The notes: a model not told the origin generated them from the sequence alone. DNA of 64,000 nucleotides from RH-AL1 sp965249685 (GCA_965249685.1 CBDFMN010000003.1:1116001-1180000), one strand, 5' to 3'; positions 1-9,158 are shown, counted from the first letter of the stretch. Numbers and translations: made by a program.

Positions 1-131
1 AGCGTGGTAGCGAGCGCCGCGTAGCGGGCGTTGCGCAGGGTCGCTTCGTCGTCGCCGCGCAGGCAAACGATAAATGCGACGCCGACGAGCGGGAGAAAGG
101 TCAGGCAGGAAAGGATGCCGAAGCCGAACAT
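1..131 (-). CDS. nuoM: NADH-quinone oxidoreductase subunit M, N-terminal fragment
   Basis: Only the first 43 codons are inside the window; the gene runs off the left edge. The visible peptide starts MFGFGILSCLTFLPLVGV, a hydrophobic first helix as expected for NuoM, an antiporter-like membrane subunit of respiratory complex I that takes part in proton translocation. The ATG overlaps the nuoL stop codon (TGATG), so translation is probably coupled. The identification rests on this peptide and on its place directly after nuoL in the conserved nuo order. Confidence 0.85.
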   Translation of the reverse strand, partial: MFGFGILSCLTFLPLVGVAFIVCLRGDDEATLRNARYAALATT

Positions 132-2164
132 CAGCGTACGCCTCCGACGAGGTACCAGGAGATGAGAACCGTGACGCCGATGAGCATGGCGAAGGCATAA
201 TGGTAGATGTACCCGCTCTGCAGCTTCACCGCCTGGCGGGTCGCCACCACGATCGAGGCCGAGATGCCGTCCGGTCCGAACCGGTCGATGAGCCCCTGGT
301 CGCCGCGATGCCAGAACAGCCGCCCGATCCAAAACGCCGGCCGTACGAAGAGGATGTCGTAAAGCTCGTCGAAATACCATTTGTGGACGAGGAACTGGTA
401 GAGAGCCGGAGCGGCGCGCGCCCAGGCGACAGGTGCGGCCGGGTTGTAGACATAGGCGTAAAAAGCCGTCAGGAAGCCGCCGAGCAGAAGGACCTGCGGG
501 ATCCATTTCACTGCCGCCGGCACCTCCTCCATGTCGTGGAGGATGTGGTTGTCTGGCCCATAGAAGAGCGAGCCCTTCCAGAACTCGGACTGCGCGTCGC
601 CGATGAAATAGTGAGTGAAGGCGAGGCCCGCGAACAAAGCTCCGACCGACAGGACGTAGAGCGGCACGAGCATCGTGTTGGGCGACTCGTGCGGGTCGAG
701 CTTATGGTCGCCATGATGATCGTCGTGCGGAGCGTGGTCGTCGTGCGAGGGCTCGAGATGAGCCTTCTTGCCCTCTTCCGCCGTAATCCCATGGTCGTCG
801 GTATGGGCGTGTTCCCAACGGCGCGGGCCGAAGAACGTCATGAACGTCAGCCGGAACGAGTAGAACGAGGTCAGTCCGACCGCCGCCGTCGTCAAGAGGT
901 AGCCGTAGAAAGCGCCCGTCCGATGCGAAGCGAAAGCGGCCTCGATGATCGCGTCCTTGGAGAAATAGCCGGCCGTCATCGGGAAACCGACGAGCGCCAG
1001 CGTGCCGATCATCATCGCCCAGGCGGTCACCGGGATCTTCTTCCACAGGCCTCCCATGTTGCGCATGTCCTGCTCGTGATGCATCGCGTGGATGACGGAG
1101 CCGGCGCAGAGGAACAGCAGAGCTTTGAAGAAGGCATGGGTGAACAAGTGGAACACGCCGAGGCCGTAGCCGCCGACGCCGAGCGCGACGAACATGTAAC
1201 CGAGCTGCGAGCAGGTCGAATAGGCGATCACGCGCTTGATGTCGTTCTGCACGCAGCCGATCGTCGCCGCGAAGAAGCAAGTCGTGCCGCCCACGATGGT
1301 GACGAAGCTGAGGGCGGCCGGCGCCTGTTCGAACAGCGGTGAAAGGCGTGCAACCATGAAGACGCCGGCGGTGACCATCGTCGCGGCGTGGATGAGGGCG
1401 GAGACGGGGGTCGGCCCCTCCATCGCGTCCGGTAGCCATGTGTGCAGCAGGAACTGCGCCGACTTGCCCATCGCACCCATGAAGAGCAGCAGGCAGGCGA
1501 CCGTCATCTGATCGAAATCATGGCCGAACACATGCACCGACTTGTTGGCAAGTCCGGGTGCTGCGGCAAAGATCGTCTCGAAGGAGACGGAATTGGTGAT
1601 GAGGAAGACGGCGAAGATACCGAGAAGAAAGCCGAAATCGCCGACGCGGTTGACCACGAAGGCCTTGATCGCCGCGGCGTTGGCGGTCGGCTTGTAGTAC
1701 CAGAAGCCGATCAGCAGGTACGAGGCGAGCCCTACGCCCTCCCAGCCGAAGAACATCTGGAGGAGGTTGTCGGAGGTCACCAGCATCAGCATGGTGAACG
1801 TAAAGAGGCTGAGGTAGGCGAAGAACCGCGGGCGCGCCGGATCTTCGTGCATGTAGCCCATGGAATAGAGGTGCACGAGCGCGGAGACGGTGTTGACCAC
1901 CACGAGCATCATCGCGGTGAGCGCATCGACGCGGAAGGTCCAGTCCACCTTCAGCGAGCCGACGGTGAACCAATTGCCGAGCACCGAGGCCGTCTCCGGC
2001 TGCGAGCCGAGCGCGTGCTGGGCAAACAGCACCCACGACAGAACGGCCGAGACCATAAGGAAGCTGGTGGTGACGATTTCGGAGGCGCGCGCGCCGATCT
2101 GACGGCCGAACAGGCCGGCGACGAGGAAGCCGAGGAGCGGCAGAGCGACGACGACGGTGACCAT
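131..2164 (-). CDS. nuoL: NADH-quinone oxidoreductase subunit L
   Basis: This is the distal antiporter-like membrane subunit of complex I (677 residues, normal family length), which couples quinone reduction to proton pumping. It is a chain of hydrophobic helices. Recognisable family features are GWEGVG around residues 140-145 (with the conserved membrane Glu142), MGKSAQFLLHTWLPDAMEGPTP near 232-253 (Lys234), and the HAFFKALLFL helix near 343-352. A loop at about 451-493 is strikingly rich in His and Asp; it lies between helices and is probably a variable surface segment. The stop overlaps the nuoM start, and nuoK ends 2 bp upstream. Confidence 0.97.
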   Translation of the reverse strand: MVTVVVALPLLGFLVAGLFGRQIGARASEIVTTSFLMVSAVLSWVLFAQHALGSQPETASVLGNWFTVGSLKVDWTFRVDALTAMMLVVVNTVSALVHLYSMGYMHEDPARPRFFAYLSLFTFTMLMLVTSDNLLQMFFGWEGVGLASYLLIGFWYYKPTANAAAIKAFVVNRVGDFGFLLGIFAVFLITNSVSFETIFAAAPGLANKSVHVFGHDFDQMTVACLLLFMGAMGKSAQFLLHTWLPDAMEGPTPVSALIHAATMVTAGVFMVARLSPLFEQAPAALSFVTIVGGTTCFFAATIGCVQNDIKRVIAYSTCSQLGYMFVALGVGGYGLGVFHLFTHAFFKALLFLCAGSVIHAMHHEQDMRNMGGLWKKIPVTAWAMMIGTLALVGFPMTAGYFSKDAIIEAAFASHRTGAFYGYLLTTAAVGLTSFYSFRLTFMTFFGPRRWEHAHTDDHGITAEEGKKAHLEPSHDDHAPHDDHHGDHKLDPHESPNTMLVPLYVLSVGALFAGLAFTHYFIGDAQSEFWKGSLFYGPDNHILHDMEEVPAAVKWIPQVLLLGGFLTAFYAYVYNPAAPVAWARAAPALYQFLVHKWYFDELYDILFVRPAFWIGRLFWHRGDQGLIDRFGPDGISASIVVATRQAVKLQSGYIYHYAFAMLIGVTVLISWYLVGGVR

Positions 2165-2166
2165 GC

Positions 2167-2472
2167 TCAGCCTTTCATCGCATTGATGTCTTCGACCGCG
2201 ATGGAGCCGCGGTTGCGGTAGTAGGTCACCAGGATGGCGAGGCCGATCGCCGCCTCCGCCGCCGCGACCGTCAGGATGAAGAGGGCGAAGACCTGGCCGG
2301 TAAGGTCACCCAGGAAAGAAGAAAACGCGACAAGGTTGATGTTCACCGACAGGAGGATCAACTCGACCGACATCAGGATGATAATGATGTTCTTCCGGTT
2401 GAGGATGATGCCGGCAACGCCCAGCGTGAAAAGCATCGCCGCGACGGTCAGGTAATGGCCAAGGCCGATCAT
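2167..2472 (-). CDS. nuoK: NADH-quinone oxidoreductase subunit K
   Basis: Small membrane subunit of complex I (101 residues, three predicted helices), homologous to MrpC-type antiporter subunits and part of the proton path. I start it at MIGLGHYLTV rather than at the in-frame upstream codon eight residues earlier, because family members begin at this point. The acidic helix residue in VELILLSVN and the EAAIGLAILV stretch are characteristic. The gene lies between nuoJ (10 bp) and nuoL (2 bp) in one transcription unit. Confidence 0.95.
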   Translation of the reverse strand: MIGLGHYLTVAAMLFTLGVAGIILNRKNIIIILMSVELILLSVNINLVAFSSFLGDLTGQVFALFILTVAAAEAAIGLAILVTYYRNRGSIAVEDINAMKG

Positions 2473-2482
2473 TGGATGCTCC

Positions 2483-3094
2483 TCAAACCCCGACACCTTG
2501 GCGGGAGCGCACCTTGCGCGACTCCACCGCCTTCGGCGAGCGCGCGTTCTGCTCGGGGATCGATTGCCGCTTCACGCCGGGCTTATGGCGCAGCGTGAGC
2601 ACGATGGCCCCTACCATGGCCGTCATCAGCACGAACCCCGCCGCCTGGAAGAGCACGAGGTACTGCGTGTAGATCACGCGGCCGAGCGCCAGCGTGTTCG
2701 ACATCCCCTCGGGCGTCGGCGTCGTCACCTGCGCCGGCGCGCCGGCACCGGTCGACCAGGCCCCGACCACCAGGATCAACTCCAGCGCGACGATGAAGCC
2801 GACGATCATGCCGATCGGCAGGTATTGCAGGAATCCCTGGCGCAGTTCGGCAAAGTCGACGTCGAGCATCATGACGACGAAGAGGAACAGAACCGCAACT
2901 GCGCCGACGTAGACGACGACCAGGATCATCGCCAGGAATTCGGCCTGGAGCAGCAGGAACAGGCCCGCCGCATTCACGAAGGCCAGGATCAGGAAGAGGA
3001 CGGAATGGACGGGGTTGCGCGAGGATATGACCATGAAGGCCGACGCCACCAGGACGAACGAAAAGATATAGAAGAAGGCGGAGACGAGTGTCAT
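2483..3094 (-). CDS. nuoJ: NADH-quinone oxidoreductase subunit J
   Basis: Membrane subunit of complex I (203 residues) with five predicted helices, including the conserved YVGAVAVLFLFVVMML stretch that contains the helix irregularity typical of NuoJ/ND6. The C-terminal 35 residues are hydrophilic and basic, as often seen in alphaproteobacteria. It is separated from nuoI by a 114-bp gap that contains a strong palindrome, which is unusual inside this otherwise tight operon. Confidence 0.95.
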   Translation of the reverse strand: MTLVSAFFYIFSFVLVASAFMVISSRNPVHSVLFLILAFVNAAGLFLLLQAEFLAMILVVVYVGAVAVLFLFVVMMLDVDFAELRQGFLQYLPIGMIVGFIVALELILVVGAWSTGAGAPAQVTTPTPEGMSNTLALGRVIYTQYLVLFQAAGFVLMTAMVGAIVLTLRHKPGVKRQSIPEQNARSPKAVESRKVRSRQGVGV

Positions 3095-3153
3095 AGCGCT
3101 GCTTTCTCAGGGCATGCGGCCCGAAAGGCAAGGGGTAATCGTGTTCCGGTCAC

Positions 3154-3175
3154 CGGGACGGCCAGGGCCGTCCCG
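3154..3175. repeat. perfect 10-bp inverted repeat between nuoI and nuoJ
   Basis: The arms CGGGACGGCC and GGCCGTCCCG flank a two-base centre, so the nuo transcript could form a very stable GC hairpin between nuoI and nuoJ. There is no T-run on either strand, so a classical rho-independent terminator is not supported. Possible roles are an RNA-processing or stability element, or an extragenic palindrome. Confidence 0.6.
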
Positions 3176-3208
3176 TCCTTCCGTCACCAGGGTCGCGGCA
3201 GCGCGCTG

Positions 3209-3697
3209 CTACCGGTAGGGCGAGTCGAGCGCGATGTTGCGGGCGATCTCTCGCTCCCAGCGATCGCCGTTGGCGAGCAGCTTGGCCTTGTCGTACATCA
3301 GCTCCTCGCGCGTCTCGGTCGAGAACTCCGCGTTCGGCCCTTCGACGATCGCATCGACCGGGCAGGCCTCCTGGCAATAGCCGCAGTAGATGCACTTCAC
3401 CATGTCGATGTCGTAGCGCGTCGTGCGGCGCGTGCCATCGTTGCGGCGCGGACTGGCCTCGATCGTGATGGCCTGCGCCGGACAGATCGCCTCGCAGAGC
3501 TTGCAGGCGATGCAGCGCTCCTCGCCGTTGGGATAACGCCGCAGCGCATGCTCGCCGCGATAGCGCGGCGATTGCGGGTTCTTCTCGTGCGGGTAGTTCA
3601 GCGTCGCCTTGGGCTTGAACATGTAGCGCATGGACATGCCGAACGCCGCGACGAACTCGCGGAGAAGCAGGGAATTAGCGGCCGCACCTAATTTCAT
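3209..3697 (-). CDS. nuoI: NADH-quinone oxidoreductase subunit I, 2x[4Fe-4S] ferredoxin-like
   Basis: Peripheral-arm subunit of complex I carrying clusters N6a and N6b, which pass electrons towards NuoB. The protein has 162 residues, the usual alpha/mitochondrial TYKY length. The two ferredoxin motifs are complete: Cys62, 65, 68, 72 (CIACKLCEAIC) and Cys102, 105, 108, 112 (CIYCGYCQEAC). The start at ATG 3697 (MKLGAAANSL) is preferred over a much longer in-frame extension that would overlap nuoH and has no family similarity. nuoH ends 20 bp upstream. Confidence 0.96.
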   Translation of the reverse strand: MKLGAAANSLLLREFVAAFGMSMRYMFKPKATLNYPHEKNPQSPRYRGEHALRRYPNGEERCIACKLCEAICPAQAITIEASPRRNDGTRRTTRYDIDMVKCIYCGYCQEACPVDAIVEGPNAEFSTETREELMYDKAKLLANGDRWEREIARNIALDSPYR

Positions 3698-3717
3698 GAG
3701 CGAAGAATCCTGACAGA

Positions 3718-4737
3718 CTATTGCGCCATCACGCCGCCGAGCCCGAAGAACTCGCAGACGCCGGCGACGAGAACGACCATGAAGAGCGAGATCGGCAGGA
3801 ACACCTTCCACCCGAGCCGCATCAGCTGGTCGTAGCGGTAGCGCGGTACGAACGCCTTCACCATGGACATCATGAAGAAGACGAAGGCGAGCTTCAGCAC
3901 GAACCAGATCACGCCTGGCACCCAGGTGAAAGGCGCGAACGGGATCGGCGACAACCACCCACCCATGAAGAGGATGACCTGGAGCGATCCCATGGTCAGC
4001 ATCGCCACGTATTCCGACAGCATGAACAGCATGTAGGGACTGGAGGAATATTCCACCATGAAGCCCGCGACGAGTTCCGATTCGGCCTCGACCATGTCGA
4101 AGGGCGGGCGGTTCGTTTCCGCCAGGGCGGAGACGAAGAAGATGACGAACATCGGGAAGAGCGGGATCCAGTACCAGCCCAGGATCCCGAGCCGTGTGTT
4201 CTGCGCCTGGACGATGTCGCTGAGGTTGAGCGTGCCCGCCACGAGCAGCACGGTCACGATGACGAAGCCGATCGAGACCTCGTACGACACCATTTGCGCC
4301 GCCGAGCGGAGCGCCGACAGGAACGGGTACTTCGAATTAGAGGCCCATCCGCCCATGATCACGCCGTAGACCGACAGGGACGAGATGGCGAAGATATAGA
4401 GCGTGCCGACGTTGAGGTTGGCGATGGCCCAACCGTCGTTGATCGGGATGACCGCCCAGGCGGCGAGCGCCAGCAACGCCATGATGAAGGGTGCCAGCAG
4501 GAAGACACCCTTGTTGGCACCAGCCGGGATGACCGGCTCCTTCAGCACGAACTTGAGCAGATCGGCGAACGACTGGAACAGCCCCCAGGGTCCGACGACA
4601 TTCGGCCCGCGACGCAACTGGACCGCCGCCCAGATCTTGCGATCGGCATAGAGGAAGTAGGCGACGAAGACCAGCAACGCCACCAGGAGCGACAAGCTCT
4701 TGACGACCATCAGGAGGAGCGGCAGGAACCAGGACAT
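3718..4737 (-). CDS. nuoH: NADH-quinone oxidoreductase subunit H
   Basis: Membrane subunit of complex I (339 residues) that forms part of the quinone-binding chamber at the junction with the peripheral arm. About eight hydrophobic helices are visible. The conserved RRGPNVVGPWGLFQSFADL region lies near residues 42-60, and the acidic loop ETNRPPFDMVEAESELVAGF, a hallmark of NuoH/ND1, lies at about 205-230. The stop of nuoG lies 3 bp upstream of its start, consistent with a single operon. Confidence 0.97.
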   Translation of the reverse strand: MSWFLPLLLMVVKSLSLLVALLVFVAYFLYADRKIWAAVQLRRGPNVVGPWGLFQSFADLLKFVLKEPVIPAGANKGVFLLAPFIMALLALAAWAVIPINDGWAIANLNVGTLYIFAISSLSVYGVIMGGWASNSKYPFLSALRSAAQMVSYEVSIGFVIVTVLLVAGTLNLSDIVQAQNTRLGILGWYWIPLFPMFVIFFVSALAETNRPPFDMVEAESELVAGFMVEYSSSPYMLFMLSEYVAMLTMGSLQVILFMGGWLSPIPFAPFTWVPGVIWFVLKLAFVFFMMSMVKAFVPRYRYDQLMRLGWKVFLPISLFMVVLVAGVCEFFGLGGVMAQ

Positions 4738-4740
4738 GGG

Positions 4741-6795
4741 CTACTCCGCCGCCTGCTGGAGGGGCATACGGGTCAAAGCCGACGCCTCCGCCATGACTTT
4801 GGAAGCGCGCGCGATCGGGTTGGTCAGATAGAAGTCCGCCACGGGCGACACGAAGGGCTCGCGGCCGAGGCTGCCGGCCTCGAACGTCGAAAGATCGGCG
4901 ATCGGACCTTCGGCGATCTCGTCGAGCCGCGCCATGTGTGGGTGCGCGGCATACAGCTTGGCTCGTAGACCCGGCAGCGAGTCGAACGGCAGCTTATGGC
5001 CGAGCGGTTCGGACAGGGCGCGCAGGATCGCCCAGTCCTCGCGCGCCTCGCCGGGCGGGAAGTTGGCGCGGTCGGAGATCTGCACGCGGCCTTCCGTGTT
5101 GACGTAGAGGCCCGACTTCTCCGTGTAGGCAGCACCCGGCAGGACAACGTCGGCGCGCGCCGCGCCGCGGTCGCCATGCGTACCGATGTAGACCGTGAAG
5201 GCACCGGGCGCTATCGCGACCTCGTCGGCGCCGAGCAGGAACAGCAGGTCGAGCGCACCAGCCGCGGCCATCTCGAACGCGTCGAGGCCGCCCGCACCCG
5301 GCACGAAGCCGAGGTCGAGCCCGCCGACGCGGGCGGCCGCCGTGTGCAGCACGGAGAGGCCGCGCCAAACGCCCATCGGCCCTGCGAGGGCGGCGGCGCT
5401 CGCCAAGACGGCAGCGCCATCGGCGCGCGCCAAGGCACCCTGCCCGACGATCACCAAGGGGTGCGTCGCCTTCTCCCACACATCGGTGAAGCTCGACGGC
5501 AGGTTGCCCAAGGTGTCCGGGCCGGAGCCCAGATAGCTGTAGGGATAGGTGAGGTCGGCCTGCTCGCCGACCACGCCGATGGGGAAGCCGCCGCGCAGCC
5601 AGCGCTTGCGGATACGCGCGTTCAACACGGGGGATTCGCGGCGCGGGTTGGAGCCGATGACGAGCAGCGCATCGGCCTGTTCGATCCCGGCGACCGTCGC
5701 GTTGAAGAGGTAGGAGGCGCGGCCGGCCTTCGGATCGAGCTTGGCGCCCTCCTGGCGGCAATCGAGGTTGGCGCTGCCGATGGACGCCATCAGACTTTGC
5801 AGGGCGAACATCTCTTCGACGCTGGCGAGGTCGCCGGCGATGGCGCCGATCCGCGCAGCCGCGAGGCCGCGCGCCCGATCCGCGATGGCCGCGAAGGCCT
5901 CGCCCCAGGTCGCAGCGACCAGCTTGCCGTTGCGGCGGAGGTAGGGCCGGTCCAGCCGGCGCGTCTTGAGCCCATCGACGCACTGCCGCGTCTTGTCAGA
6001 AATCCACTCCTCGTTCACCGCGTCGTTGACGCGGGGAAGGATACGCATCACCTCGCGGCCGCGCGTGTCGATGCGGATGGCCGATCCGAGCGCATCCATG
6101 ACGTCGATACCCGGCGTCTTGGTCAGTTCCCAGGGCCGCGCCTTGAAGGCGTAGGGCTTGGGCAGCAGGGCGCCGACGGGGCAAAGGTCGGCGACGCAAC
6201 CCTGCAACTCGGAGTGCATGGCACTTTCCAGGTAGGTGGTGATCTCCATGTCCTCGCCACGGCCGATCGAGCCCATGTCGCCGGTGCCGGCCACCTCCGA
6301 GGTGAAGCGGACACAGCGCGTGCAATGGATGCAGCGGTTCATCGAGGTCCGCACCATCACGCCGATGTACTTGTCCTCGACGGCGCGCTTGTTCTCGGCG
6401 AAGCGCGAGGTGTCGACGCCATAGGCCATCGCTTGGTCCTGCAGGTCGCACTCGCCACCCTGGTCGCAGATCGGGCAATCGAGCGGATGGTTGATCAGGA
6501 GGAACTCCATGATCCCCTCGCGCGCCTTCTTCACCATCGGCGACTTCGTCAACACGACGGGCAACTCGCCGTTGGGGCCGGGCCGCAGGTCGCGCACGCC
6601 GACCGCGCAGGAGGCCTGCGGCTTGGGCGGCCCGCCCTTCACCTCGACGAGACACATGCGGCAATTGCCGGCGATCGAGAGCCGCTCGTGAAAGCAGAAA
6701 CGCGGGATCTCGGCCCCAGCCGCTTCGCAGGCCTGCAACAGGGTGTATTCGGCCGGGACATCGATCTCGGTCCCATCGACGATGAGTTTAGTCAT
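4741..6795 (-). CDS. nuoG: NADH-quinone oxidoreductase subunit G
   Basis: Large iron-sulfur subunit of the complex I NADH-oxidising module (684 residues, alpha/mitochondrial 75-kDa type). The N-terminal [2Fe-2S] domain has Cys34, Cys45, Cys48 and Cys63. It is followed by the HPLDCPICDQGGEC cluster and a second ferredoxin-like set (CIHCTRCVRF). The remaining two thirds is the molybdopterin-oxidoreductase-like fold (DALGSAIRIDTRGREVMRILPRVND and onward), which has no catalytic metal role in this family. It lies between nuoF and nuoH on the minus strand. Confidence 0.97.
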   Translation of the reverse strand: MTKLIVDGTEIDVPAEYTLLQACEAAGAEIPRFCFHERLSIAGNCRMCLVEVKGGPPKPQASCAVGVRDLRPGPNGELPVVLTKSPMVKKAREGIMEFLLINHPLDCPICDQGGECDLQDQAMAYGVDTSRFAENKRAVEDKYIGVMVRTSMNRCIHCTRCVRFTSEVAGTGDMGSIGRGEDMEITTYLESAMHSELQGCVADLCPVGALLPKPYAFKARPWELTKTPGIDVMDALGSAIRIDTRGREVMRILPRVNDAVNEEWISDKTRQCVDGLKTRRLDRPYLRRNGKLVAATWGEAFAAIADRARGLAAARIGAIAGDLASVEEMFALQSLMASIGSANLDCRQEGAKLDPKAGRASYLFNATVAGIEQADALLVIGSNPRRESPVLNARIRKRWLRGGFPIGVVGEQADLTYPYSYLGSGPDTLGNLPSSFTDVWEKATHPLVIVGQGALARADGAAVLASAAALAGPMGVWRGLSVLHTAAARVGGLDLGFVPGAGGLDAFEMAAAGALDLLFLLGADEVAIAPGAFTVYIGTHGDRGAARADVVLPGAAYTEKSGLYVNTEGRVQISDRANFPPGEAREDWAILRALSEPLGHKLPFDSLPGLRAKLYAAHPHMARLDEIAEGPIADLSTFEAGSLGREPFVSPVADFYLTNPIARASKVMAEASALTRMPLQQAAE

Positions 6796-6843
6796 GCAGT
6801 CCTCAATGCGGCAGTTCGACGGGGTCGACGGTCCACCAGCGTC

Positions 6844-8154
6844 CTATTCCGCCGCGATGCCGAAATCGCGAATGGGATCGGAATGCGGGTTTGCGGCGTA
6901 CTGGTCAATGCGACGCTCGATCTCGGGGCGGAAGTGACGGATGAGGCCTTGCACCGGCCACGCGGCCGCGTCGCCGAGCGCGCAGATGGAATGGCCCTCG
7001 AGCTGCGTCGTCACTTCCATCAGCATGTCGATCTCACGCTTCTGCGCGCGACCCTCGGCCATGCGCGAGACGACGCGCCAAAGCCAGCCGGTACCCTCGC
7101 GGCACGGCGTGCACTGGCCGCAGCTCTCGTGCTTGTAGAAGTAGGAGATGCGCGCGATCGCCTTGATGATGTCGGTCGATTTATCCATGACGATCACGGC
7201 GGCCGTACCCAGGCCGGACTTAAGATCGCGCAACGTGTCGAAGTCCATCGCCGCGTCCATGATCTGATGCGCCGGCACCACGGGCACGGACGAACCGCCG
7301 GGGATGACCCCGAGAAGATTGTCCCAGCCGCCGCGGATGCCGCCGCAATGGCGGTCGATCAGCTCGCGAAACGGGATCGACATGGCTTCTTCCACGTTGC
7401 AGCGCTTATTGACGTGGCCGGAGATGCAAAACAGCTTGGTGCCGGCGTTGTTCTTGGCGCCGAAGCCGGCGAACCAGGCTGCGCCGCGTCGCAGGATCGC
7501 CGGCGCGACGGCGACCGATTCGACGTTGTTGACCGTCGTCGGGCATCCGTAGAGGCCCATGTTCGCGGGGAACGGCGGCTTTAGCCGAGGCATACCCTTC
7601 TTGCCCTCGAGCGACTCAAGGAGAGCCGTCTCCTCGCCGCAAATATAGGCGCCGGCCCCGTGGCTGACGTAGATGTCGAAGGGCCAGCCGTGGACGTTGT
7701 CCCTGCCGACGAGGTTCGCCTCGTAGCACTGGGCGACAGCCGCCTCCAGACGCTCCTTCTCCAGGATGTATTCGCCGCGGATGTAGATGTAGCAGGCGTG
7801 CGCCTGCATCGCGACCGACGCGATGAGGCAGCCCTCGATCAGCAGGTGCGGGTCGTTGCGCATGATCTCGCGATCCTTGCACGTGCCGGGCTCCGACTCA
7901 TCCGCGTTGATGACGAGATAGGAGGGACGCGCCGGATCGGGCTTGGGCATGAACGACCATTTGAGCCCGGTCGGAAAGCCGGCGCCGCCGCGCCCGCGCA
8001 AGCCGGAGGCCTTCATCTCCGCAATGATCCAGTCGCGGCCTTTCTCGATCAGGCCCTTGGTGCCGTCCCAGGCGCCGCGCGCGCGCGCGCCGTCGAGGCC
8101 CCAGTCGCCGTAGCCGTAGAGATTGGTGAAGATGCGGTCCTTGTCCTCAAGCAT
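6844..8154 (-). CDS. nuoF: NADH-quinone oxidoreductase subunit F, NADH/FMN-binding
   Basis: This subunit binds NADH and FMN and carries the N3 [4Fe-4S] cluster, where electrons enter complex I (436 residues). Visible signatures are the glycine-rich GRGGAGFPTGLKW near residue 53, the flavin/NADH loop GAGAYICGEETALLESLEGK, and the cluster motif CGQCTPCREG followed by a fourth Cys in the GHSICALGD segment. The start at ATG 8154 (MLEDKDRIFTNLYG) matches the family; an in-frame extension of 16 codons lies inside nuoE and is rejected. The nuoE stop lies 4 bp upstream. Confidence 0.97.
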   Translation of the reverse strand: MLEDKDRIFTNLYGYGDWGLDGARARGAWDGTKGLIEKGRDWIIAEMKASGLRGRGGAGFPTGLKWSFMPKPDPARPSYLVINADESEPGTCKDREIMRNDPHLLIEGCLIASVAMQAHACYIYIRGEYILEKERLEAAVAQCYEANLVGRDNVHGWPFDIYVSHGAGAYICGEETALLESLEGKKGMPRLKPPFPANMGLYGCPTTVNNVESVAVAPAILRRGAAWFAGFGAKNNAGTKLFCISGHVNKRCNVEEAMSIPFRELIDRHCGGIRGGWDNLLGVIPGGSSVPVVPAHQIMDAAMDFDTLRDLKSGLGTAAVIVMDKSTDIIKAIARISYFYKHESCGQCTPCREGTGWLWRVVSRMAEGRAQKREIDMLMEVTTQLEGHSICALGDAAAWPVQGLIRHFRPEIERRIDQYAANPHSDPIRDFGIAAE

Positions 8155-8158
8155 CGCT

Positions 8159-9109
8159 CTAACCTTTGTCTTTCTCGGGAGCGTCGGGTGTCGGCTCGAC
8201 ACCTGGCGTCTTGGACGGGCCGTCGCCGCGACCGTTGCTCGTCTGCTTCTGCACGCTGGCGTGCTGGTCCTGCACGCCGGCCGAAACAGGGGTGCCTGTA
8301 TGGCGGGTGCCCGTCTGCGCTGGCTGATTGGGACGGCCGGCCGAATGCTCGTCCTCTTTGGCGCGCCGTTCCATCGCGGGCTGCTCGGCGGGTGCTTCCA
8401 CGTGCGCCGTCACCTCGTCCTGCGTCTCGCCCGAGCGCGGCGTCGCCTCAGGCTGGTAACGGCGGTTCGGGTCGTTGACCCCGCAGCCCGGTCCGCTCAC
8501 GCCGTCGACGCCATAGAGGGAGAGGAGCGAAGTGAGGCCGCCCGCCGGCTCGGACGTCCTGCGCCCGGTCTGCGACCCGATCGTCACGGGCCGACCGGCC
8601 TCGAGGTCGCCGAGCAGCTTCTCGAAGTTCTCGGCGCTGAGGTCCTCGTAATAATCGTCGTTGATCTGCACCATCGGCGCGTTGCAGCAGGCACCCAGGC
8701 ACTCGACCTCGAGCCAGCAGAACATCCCATCGTCCCGCACGTGGCGCATCGGGCCGACCACCCGCTCCAGCACGGCCTTGATGTCGTCGGAGCCCGCGAG
8801 CACGCAGGGCGTCGTTCCGCACATCTGGATGAAATACTTGCCGACCGGCTCCAGGTTGAACATGGAGTAGAACGTCGCGACCTCGAGCGCGCGGATGTAG
8901 GGCATGTCGAGCATGCGCGCGATCTCCTCGATCGCCGGCTTGGGCAGCCAGTAATCGTGCTGCGTCTGCGCGCGCCACATCAGCGACAGGATCGCCGAGG
9001 CCTGACGCCCTTCGGGATATTTGGCGATCTGCGTGTCGCACCACGCCTTGTTCTCGGGCGTGAAGGCGAAGGTGGCGGGCTGGACTTCGGCGAGGCGGCG
9101 GACGGACAT
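8159..9109 (-). CDS. nuoE: NADH-quinone oxidoreductase subunit E with long C-terminal tail
   Basis: Thioredoxin-fold [2Fe-2S] subunit (cluster N1a) of the complex I NADH module. The four ligands are Cys97, Cys102 (CGTTPC) and Cys137, Cys141 (CLGAC), all within the first 175 residues. The chain then continues to 316 residues, well beyond the core. The extra 140 residues are hydrophilic and rich in Pro, Gly, Thr and charged residues, with no recognisable domain; extended NuoE tails are known in alphaproteobacteria. It starts at ATG 9109 and is followed by nuoF after 4 bp. Confidence 0.95.
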   Translation of the reverse strand: MSVRRLAEVQPATFAFTPENKAWCDTQIAKYPEGRQASAILSLMWRAQTQHDYWLPKPAIEEIARMLDMPYIRALEVATFYSMFNLEPVGKYFIQMCGTTPCVLAGSDDIKAVLERVVGPMRHVRDDGMFCWLEVECLGACCNAPMVQINDDYYEDLSAENFEKLLGDLEAGRPVTIGSQTGRRTSEPAGGLTSLLSLYGVDGVSGPGCGVNDPNRRYQPEATPRSGETQDEVTAHVEAPAEQPAMERRAKEDEHSAGRPNQPAQTGTRHTGTPVSAGVQDQHASVQKQTSNGRGDGPSKTPGVEPTPDAPEKDKG

Positions 9110-9134
9110 GGGCTAGGACCTGACGTTACACTGC

Positions 9135-9158
9135 CCTTCGCCCATCTGCGGGAGAAGG
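9135..9158. repeat. imperfect extragenic palindrome between nuoD and nuoE
   Basis: CCTTCGCCC and GGGAGAAGG face each other across a six-base loop, with one mismatch. It sits in the 146-bp gap between nuoD and nuoE, inside the operon. The sequence style (CCTTC...GAAGG) resembles dispersed extragenic palindromes of alphaproteobacterial genomes; membership in such a family cannot be tested from one window. Confidence 0.4.

Noticed and set aside
4996..7584. Very long open frame on the plus strand opposite nuoG and nuoF (862 codons)
   Set aside because: It mirrors conserved nuo genes on the other strand, has no family features, and long antisense frames are expected at this GC content.
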